DNA from: Paracoccus sulfuroxidans
GTDB taxonomy: Bacteria; Pseudomonadota; Alphaproteobacteria; Rhodobacterales; Rhodobacteraceae
DNA: 64,000 nt
Direction of reading: 5' to 3'
Assembly (NCBI RefSeq): GCF_007830335.1
Contig: NZ_VLKU01000009.1
Coordinates: forward strand, 124,001 to 188,000
Shown in pieces: positions 58,842-64,000 of the stretch. The notes beneath the pieces are model-generated. The model was given only the letters and a program-made list of their open reading frames with translations, made no database searches and was not told the DNA's origin. How positions within the stretch are numbered: the first letter of the stretch is position 1; each line of letters begins with the position of its first letter. The position numbers and the translations under genes were made by a program.

Positions 58842-58875
58842 AGCTCAGTTCCCGGCTGTTGCTGCGTCTTTTTGT

Positions 58876-59457
58876 TCAGTTTACGGTCGGCTGCGAGGTT
58901 CCGTCCAGTGCCGCCTGTCGGGGCTTGGAGGGCTCGGTCCGGTGGAAAGTATAGGACAGCGTGATGTCGCGCACCTTACCGGCATCGCGATCGTTCACGA
59001 GGTCGGGGTCGACATAGAAGCTGACCGGCATTTCAATGCGTTCGCCCGGCTGCAGCACCTGCTCGGTGAAGCAGAAGCATTCGATCTTGGCGAAGTAATA
59101 GCCCGCGATATCGGGGGCCACGTTATAGCTTGCGGTGCCGGTGATCGGCTCGTCCGAGATGTTCACGGCCTCATAGAAGGCCAGCGCGTTCTCTCCGATG
59201 CGGATCTGCATGTCCTTTTGCATGGGGCGGAATTCCCAACCCATGCCGGGGTCGACGTTGGCGTCAAAGCGGACGCGGATCAGCTCGTTCAGCGGCTCAT
59301 CGGGGGCCTGCTGGGCGACATTTGTCGTGCCGCCATAGCCGGTCACCCGGCAAAACCAGTCGTAGAAGGGGACGGCGGCCCAGGCCAGCGCGCCCATCAC
59401 CACGACGATGCTTGCCAGCATGCCGACCGTGCGTCCGTTGGACATCTTGCCACTCAT
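58876..59457 (-). CDS. ctaG: Cytochrome c oxidase assembly protein CtaG
   Basis: Cox11-type copper chaperone that fills the CuB site of subunit I. The 193-aa protein has one N-terminal span ([32 protein letters not shown]) and a periplasmic immunoglobulin-like domain with the copper-binding pair in [18 protein letters not shown] is also conserved. The ATG at 59457 overlaps the stop of the small upstream gene by 4 bases (ATGA). Confidence 0.95.
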   Translation of the reverse strand: MSGKMSNGRTVGMLASIVVVMGALAWAAVPFYDWFCRVTGYGGTTNVAQQAPDEPLNELIRVRFDANVDPGMGWEFRPMQKDMQIRIGENALAFYEAVNISDEPITGTASYNVAPDIAGYYFAKIECFCFTEQVLQPGERIEMPVSFYVDPDLVNDRDAGKVRDITLSYTFHRTEPSKPRQAALDGTSQPTVN

Positions 59458-59783
59458 TCTGCGGCCTCCGTAGCCTCGACGGCGGGCGCCGTCTCTGGGG
59501 TGGAAGGCGCGACCGCGGCGGCCGGAGCAGCCGTGGAGGGCGTGACGGTATCGGGCACGCCCGGTGCCACAACGGGTGCGGCATTCGGCGCCGGGGGATT
59601 GGGATCGCGCGGCAGCATCGAGGGACGCGGCCGGTGATCATAGCCCTGCATCATGTCGCCATTGGTGATCTTGACGACCGACAGGCCGAAGACCAGCGCG
59701 ACGAACAGCAGCAGCACGACCAGCAGCCCCACGTTCCTGCTGCGGCGACGGCCGTGCAGTTCATGTTCGACCTTGGGAAGCAT
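59454..59783 (-). CDS. Small single-span protein between ctaB and ctaG
   Basis: A 109-aa protein: a basic N terminus ([16 protein letters not shown]), one membrane span ([22 protein letters not shown]), a conserved-looking [14 protein letters not shown] segment, then an Ala/Pro/Val-rich tail. A short gene at this place is known in Paracoccus cta operons (CoxF-like), but here the tail is long. The start ATG at 59783 shares one base with the ctaB stop (TAATG). The ATG at 59789 is too close to the ribosome site. A role in oxidase assembly is inferred from position only. Confidence 0.75.
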   Translation of the reverse strand: MLPKVEHELHGRRRSRNVGLLVVLLLFVALVFGLSVVKITNGDMMQGYDHRPRPSMLPRDPNPPAPNAAPVVAPGVPDTVTPSTAAPAAAVAPSTPETAPAVEATEAAE

Positions 59784-60700
59784 TACCATCCCCCGATCCA
59801 GTGCTGCACCAGAAGTGCCAGGAAGTGCAGGAAGGTGTAATAGAGCGACAGCTTGAAGTAGCGCTTCTCGACCCGGTAGCCGTCGGCTTCGGCCTCAGCC
59901 TCTTCCCGCTTCAGGATCTTCCAGCCGCCGTGGATGAAGAGCGCGTTCAGCACCACCGAGACGGCCAGATACAGCGGACCGCCGACCGAGGTGAAGCCCA
60001 GCCACAGCGCGAAGGGCGCCAGCACCAGCGTATAGGCGAAGATGTGGCGGCGCGTGACCCGGCGACCATGCGTCACGGTCAGCATCGGCACGCCTGCCTT
60101 GGAATAGTCTTCCTTCATGAAGAGCGCCAGCGCCCAGAAATGCGGCGGCGTCCAGAAGAAGATCAGCGCAAACATCAGCAGCGACTCGATGCCGATGCTG
60201 CCGGTGGCGCAGGCCCAGCCGATCATGGGCGGGAAGGCCCCTGCCGCACCACCGATGACGATGTTCTGCGGCGTCGAGCGCTTCAGCCAGATCGTATAGA
60301 CCACGGCGTAGAAGAAGATGGTGAAGGCCAGGAAGCCTGCGGCGAACCAGTTGGCCGCCAGCCCCAGCATCATCACCGACAGGCCCGACAGCGCCAGACC
60401 AAGGCCAAGCGCCTCGCCCGGGGTCACCCGGCCTGCAGGCACCGGACGCGAGACGGTCCGGCGCATGACCGCGTCGATATCAGCATCGTACCACATGTTC
60501 AGGGCACCCGACGCGCCGCCCCCCAGTGCGATGAACAGCACCGAGCAGAAGGCCACGAAAGGGTTCATCGGCTGCGGCGCGATCCACAGCCCGACAAAGG
60601 CGGTGAAGACGACCAGCGACATGACGCGCGGCTTCAGCAGCGCGACATAGTCCCCGAAGCCGGCCTCAGCCGGCCCTTGGTATGCGTTGATATCGGCCAC
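59783..60700 (-). CDS. ctaB: Protohaem IX farnesyltransferase (haem O synthase)
   Basis: Membrane enzyme that attaches farnesyl to haem B, making haem O, the precursor of haem A for cytochrome aa3. The 305-aa protein of the UbiA superfamily has nine hydrophobic spans, the first Asp-rich motif in [22 protein letters not shown] and the later one near [12 protein letters not shown]. The gene lies 11 bases after ctaC and couples to the small downstream gene. Confidence 0.96.
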   Translation of the reverse strand: MADINAYQGPAEAGFGDYVALLKPRVMSLVVFTAFVGLWIAPQPMNPFVAFCSVLFIALGGGASGALNMWYDADIDAVMRRTVSRPVPAGRVTPGEALGLGLALSGLSVMMLGLAANWFAAGFLAFTIFFYAVVYTIWLKRSTPQNIVIGGAAGAFPPMIGWACATGSIGIESLLMFALIFFWTPPHFWALALFMKEDYSKAGVPMLTVTHGRRVTRRHIFAYTLVLAPFALWLGFTSVGGPLYLAVSVVLNALFIHGGWKILKREEAEAEADGYRVEKRYFKLSLYYTFLHFLALLVQHWIGGW

Positions 60701-60711
60701 GGCCCTCGACC

Positions 60712-61608
60712 TTACTCAGCCGAAGCCAGCTGGACGGTCCGCGCGGGCAGATAGTCCGAGGCGTCAGCAGCGAATTCTTCTTTCGCACCGGCCAGCCATG
60801 CGTCGTATTTTTCCTGGCTCACGGCCTTCACGACGATCGGCATATAGGCGTGGTTGATGCCGCAAAGCTCCGAGCATTGACCGAAGTAGATGCCTTCCTG
60901 ATCCACTTCGAACCAGGCCTGGGCGATACGGCCCGGAACGGCGTCCTGCTTGATCGCGAAGGCCGGGATGGTCCAGCTGTGGATCACGTCGGTCGCGGTG
61001 TACTGCATCAGGATCTTCTTGCCGACCGGCACGACAAGGGCGTTGTCGGTGGCCAGCAAGTATTCGTCCTCGGTGTAGCCTGCGTCGGCCAGCGCGTCCT
61101 TTTCCAGCATCAGCGCGTCAAAGGCGATGCCGTCGTTCGGGTATTCATAGGACCAGTACCACTGGTGACCGATGGCCTTCACCACCAGATCGGGATCGCT
61201 GGGCATTTCCTGGCTGCGGAACAGAATCGGCAGCGAGAAGGCGCCGATGGCGATCAGGATCAGGACGGGAATCAGCGTCCAGGTGACCTCGATGGGGGTG
61301 TTGTGGGTGAAGCGCGCGGGAACCGGGTTCATGCGGCTGTTGAAGCGCAGGATGCAGACCAGCAGCAGCAGACAGACGAAGATCGTCACGCCCGTGATGA
61401 TGTACAGAACGAAGTGATCCAGCCATTGCTGGTCATGCGCGATCTGCGTCGCTGCGGGCTGGAACCCCATGCCGCCATTGACCGGCTTGCCGATCGTGGG
61501 CAGTTCGCCCAGCACTTCCTGTGCCATCGCCGGAGCGGCGACCATCGCTGTGAGTCCAAGGCCAGCTACTGCCGCCAGACCGCGGCGCATCATCGCAATT
61601 GCCATCAT
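60712..61608 (-). CDS. ctaC: Cytochrome c oxidase (aa3) subunit II
   Basis: Carries the CuA centre that accepts electrons from cytochrome c. The 298-aa protein has a signal peptide (ending APAMA-Q), two spans, and a periplasmic cupredoxin domain with the CuA ligands in [12 protein letters not shown] and the upstream histidine in [12 protein letters not shown]. The aromatic QWYWSYEYP segment is the electron entry. The start [10 protein letters not shown] at 61608 matches the P. denitrificans protein as I recall it. The open frame to 61686 is longer by 26 codons but unsupported. Confidence 0.96.
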   Translation of the reverse strand: MMAIAMMRRGLAAVAGLGLTAMVAAPAMAQEVLGELPTIGKPVNGGMGFQPAATQIAHDQQWLDHFVLYIITGVTIFVCLLLLVCILRFNSRMNPVPARFTHNTPIEVTWTLIPVLILIAIGAFSLPILFRSQEMPSDPDLVVKAIGHQWYWSYEYPNDGIAFDALMLEKDALADAGYTEDEYLLATDNALVVPVGKKILMQYTATDVIHSWTIPAFAIKQDAVPGRIAQAWFEVDQEGIYFGQCSELCGINHAYMPIVVKAVSQEKYDAWLAGAKEEFAADASDYLPARTVQLASAE

Positions 61609-61770
61609 CCCATCCCATTGCCTACAGTCAAGCCGACAGGCCCAAGTCATCAGACCCGGCCGGCATCGTTGGTGAACCAGAACCATATCTTACCATCACG
61701 GGCAAGTCATACCTATCGACTTCAGCCTAAAAAACCCCTAGCCGAAGCTTTCCAGGCATGGACGGGACCT

Positions 61771-63192
61771 ATGACAGAAGCCTTGTTTTCCCCTTTCGAG
61801 ACCCATCTTGACCAGGACCGCGCGCTGTCCTTTCTGAAGGATGCGCTGTCGGGCGCCGACGACGGAGAGCTGTTTCTTGAACGCTCCCGCGCCGAGACGC
61901 TGGTCTTCGACGATGGCCGTTTGCGCAACGCAAGCTATGAGGCCGAGCAGGGCTTCGGCCTGCGCGCCGTCCGGGGCGAGGTCACCGGCTATGCCCATTC
62001 GACCGAGATCAACGAACACGCCCTGAAACAGGCCGCCCAGACCGTCCGTCTGGCGGTCGGCGATGGCGGCGGCACGCTCGCCCTGCCCCCGGTGGCGAAG
62101 ATCACGCCGCTTTATGCCGCGATCGACCCGGCCGAGGGGATCAGCTTCGCCGCACGCGTCGCGCTTTTGCGCGAAATCGACGCCTTCGCCCGCGACCTGG
62201 ACCCGCGCGTCGTGCAGGTCTCGGCCAGCGTTTCCTCATCGGTTCAAGAGGTTGCGATCCTGCGCCCCGAAGGCGGCCTGGCCACGGATGTGCGCCCGAT
62301 GGCGCGGCTGAACGTCTCCGTCATCGTCGAGTCGAACACCCGGCGCGAGACCGGTAGCACCGGTGGCGGCGGCCGTCTTTCGCTGGACGGCATGGTGCAG
62401 CCCGACCACTGGCAGGGCCTTGTGCGTGAGGCCTTGCGCATCGCGCTGGTGAACCTGCGCTCGGTTCCTGCGCCTGCGGGCATGATGGATGTGGTGCTGG
62501 GGCCGGGCTGGCCGGGCATCCTGCTGCATGAGGCCGTCGGCCACGGGCTCGAGGGCGACTTCAACCGCAAGGGCCATTCGGCCTTCGCCGGTCTGATGGG
62601 GCAGCGCGTGGCCTCGCCCGGCGTCACCGTCATCGACGACGGCACCATTCCCGACCGGCGCGGCAGCATCTCGGTCGATGACGAGGGCAACGCGCCGCGT
62701 CGCAACACCCTGATCGAAGACGGAATTCTGGTGGGCTATATGCAGGATCGCCAGAACGCCCGCCTGATGGGCGTCGAGCCGACCGGCAACGGCCGTCGGC
62801 AAAGCTATGCGCATGCCCCCATGCCCCGAATGACCAACACCTTCATGCTGGCCGGGCAGGACGATCCTGCGGCGATTCTGTCGGATCTGAAGGATGGCAT
62901 CTATGCGGTCGGATTCGGCGGCGGTCAGGTCGACATCACCAACGGGAAATTCGTCTTCTCCTGCACCGAGGCTTACCGCGTCAGCAACGGCAAGGTCGGC
63001 GACCCCATCCGGGGCGCGACGCTGATCGGTGACGGCGCGACCGCGCTGAAAGGCATCCGCGCCATTGGCAATGACCTCGCGCTGGACCCCGGCATTGGCA
63101 ATTGCGGCAAGCAGGGCCAATGGGTTCCGGTGGGCGTCGGCCTGCCCTCGCTGCTGATCGGCGGGCTGACCGTGGGTGGCTCGGCGGCCTGA
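61771..63192 (+). CDS. tldD: Metalloprotease TldD
   Basis: Subunit of the TldD/TldE protease that processes modified peptides and some toxins or microcins. The 473-aa protein has the zinc motif HEAVGHGLEGDF, the conserved start with DDGRLRNASYEAEQGFGLRAVRG, and the C-terminal GNCGKQGQWVPVGVGLPSLLIGGLTVGG. The ATG at 61771 lies 162 bases from ctaC on the other strand. The frame upstream to 60850 is antisense to ctaC and not coding. Its partner gene tldE is not in the window. Confidence 0.94.
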   Translation: MTEALFSPFETHLDQDRALSFLKDALSGADDGELFLERSRAETLVFDDGRLRNASYEAEQGFGLRAVRGEVTGYAHSTEINEHALKQAAQTVRLAVGDGGGTLALPPVAKITPLYAAIDPAEGISFAARVALLREIDAFARDLDPRVVQVSASVSSSVQEVAILRPEGGLATDVRPMARLNVSVIVESNTRRETGSTGGGGRLSLDGMVQPDHWQGLVREALRIALVNLRSVPAPAGMMDVVLGPGWPGILLHEAVGHGLEGDFNRKGHSAFAGLMGQRVASPGVTVIDDGTIPDRRGSISVDDEGNAPRRNTLIEDGILVGYMQDRQNARLMGVEPTGNGRRQSYAHAPMPRMTNTFMLAGQDDPAAILSDLKDGIYAVGFGGGQVDITNGKFVFSCTEAYRVSNGKVGDPIRGATLIGDGATALKGIRAIGNDLALDPGIGNCGKQGQWVPVGVGLPSLLIGGLTVGGSAA

Positions 63193-63210
63193 GGCGCAGG
63201 CAGTGACAAA

Positions 63211-63267
63211 ATGTCGCGGCCCCTGCGACATGGGTTCGCAGCTTTCGGGCGCGTTTCGCGCGCGCCC
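63211..63267 (+). terminator. Two stem-loops downstream of tldD
   Basis: ATGTCGC (63211-63217) with GCGACAT (63225-63231), then GGGCGCG (63247-63253) with CGCGCCC (63261-63267). Neither has a T run. Together they probably end the tldD transcript. Confidence 0.45.
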
Positions 63268-63354
63268 GTGCCGGGTTGGGGGCCGGGGCGGCGGCTGCTA
63301 ACCGAATCTTAACCCCTTCCATGTCATGCCTGTCTCAGCGGATGAGGCAAAGGC

Positions 63355-64000
63355 ATGGTCATGGCGACAAAAGCGCTTTCTTTCGACACCCCGTACCACG
63401 CTCCGACGATGAAGGATGCCGCTTTGTCGGTCCTGCGCCTCATCCGTTCGCGGAAAGTGGGGCCCGCGACCTTCCACCGGCTGCTGGCCGAGCATGGAAG
63501 CGCCACTGCCGCACTTTCCGCCCTGCCCGCCCTCGCAGCCGAAGCCGGGATCGGGGATTACGCGACTTATCCCCTTTCAGCGGCACAGGCCGAACTGGCC
63601 GCAGGCCATCGCGCGGGTGCGCACCTGCTGACATGGCTGGATGAGGATTATCCCGCGCAACTGCGCCAGATCGGCGACGCGCCGCCGGTCCTTTGGGTCA
63701 AGGGTGACGTTGCTGTCCTGAAACGGCCGGGCGTCGCGGTGATCGGCGCGCGGAACGCCTCCTCGCTGGGCCTGCGCATGGCGCGCGGCATGGCAGGGGG
63801 GCTCGCGCAATCTGGCAGCATCGTCATCGCCGGGCTGGCGCGCGGGATCGACACCGTCGCGCATGAAGCCAGCCTGACCAGCGGCACAATCGCCGTCATG
63901 GCAGGCGGGATCGACATGATCTATCCGTCCGAGAATGCCGCGCTGGCCGAGGAGATCTGCGACACCGGCCTGCTGGTCACCGAACAACCTCCGGGGACCG
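63355..64000 (+). CDS. dprA: DNA processing protein DprA, 5' part (runs off the window)
   Basis: DprA binds incoming single-stranded DNA and loads RecA during transformation. It also occurs in non-competent bacteria. About 215 codons are present, up to the window edge. They include an N-terminal helical part (LSVLRLIRSRKVGPATFHRLL) and the Rossmann-like core with PPVLWVKGDVAVL, VAVIGARNASSLGLRMARGMA, IVIAGLARGIDTVAHEASL and TIAVMAGGIDMIYP. ATGs at 63355 (GAGG 7 bases before) and 63361 (AAGG 7 bases before) are both possible. It follows tldD on the same strand. Confidence 0.92.
   Translation, partial: MVMATKALSFDTPYHAPTMKDAALSVLRLIRSRKVGPATFHRLLAEHGSATAALSALPALAAEAGIGDYATYPLSAAQAELAAGHRAGAHLLTWLDEDYPAQLRQIGDAPPVLWVKGDVAVLKRPGVAVIGARNASSLGLRMARGMAGGLAQSGSIVIAGLARGIDTVAHEASLTSGTIAVMAGGIDMIYPSENAALAEEICDTGLLVTEQPPGT

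Overview
The window is GC-rich chromosomal DNA from an alphaproteobacterium of the Rhodobacteraceae, most likely Paracoccus or a close relative. The grounds are the aa3 cytochrome oxidase cluster ctaC-ctaB-small ORF-ctaG-ctaE, whose CtaC and CtaE sequences look very like the Paracoccus denitrificans proteins as I remember them, an aspartate-type HemB, FolE2, a SYLF lipoprotein, and the general household gene set. No database search was possible. I see no tRNA, rRNA, CRISPR array, prophage or intact insertion sequence.

Layout. 1-16.6 kb: clpA and mfd converge on a bidirectional terminator, followed by a small membrane protein, hemB, a SYLF lipoprotein, a lytic transglycosylase and ssb. Next is an EfeUOB-type iron uptake operon with an extra imelysin protein (10.3-14.5 kb). 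An AT-richer 0.8 kb gap and a lone glycosyltransferase end this part. 16.9-31.5 kb: a GntR-family regulator and a 13-gene, same-strand catabolic block: cupin, two 2-hydroxyacid dehydrogenases, a dipeptide-type ABC transporter (binding protein, two permeases, fused double ATPase), a nitrilase, an SDR dehydrogenase, a glutamine-synthetase-like ligase, a DAO-type oxidase, and the KDGal kinase and KDPGal aldolase DgoK and DgoA. Two palindromic sites between gntR and the cupin gene look like the operators. This is the accessory part of the window and the best candidate for an undescribed pathway.

32-45 kb: mostly minus-strand household genes: rpmG, a PAS-only protein, the RNase P RNA gene rnpB with a clear promoter, uvrD, folE2, metZ, yciB and a DUF1223 protein. 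These are followed by acnA (+), a secreted hypothetical protein (-) and rpsD (-). 45-53.6 kb: an A-type Fe-S carrier, tpiA and the methionine importer metNIQ on the plus strand, then an acetyl-CoA hydrolase/CoA-transferase, DoxX, LysR and a GlcD-like FAD oxidase. 53.6-61.6 kb: a long minus-strand operon reading ctaC-ctaB-small ORF-ctaG-ctaE-GFA-surf1-thrC-M16 peptidase-GNAT-glcD-like. tldD and the 5' part of dprA close the window on the plus strand.

How the genes work together. The cta genes plus surf1 build cytochrome aa3 (subunits II and III, haem O synthesis, copper insertion, haem delivery). EfeUOB imports ferrous iron or haem iron, and HemB and the Fe-S carrier use that iron economy. metNIQ and metZ feed methionine supply. 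The GntR block appears to import an organic nitrogen compound, remove or mask its nitrogen, and pass a 2-keto-3-deoxy sugar acid into central metabolism through DgoK and DgoA. The substrate cannot be named from sequence alone.
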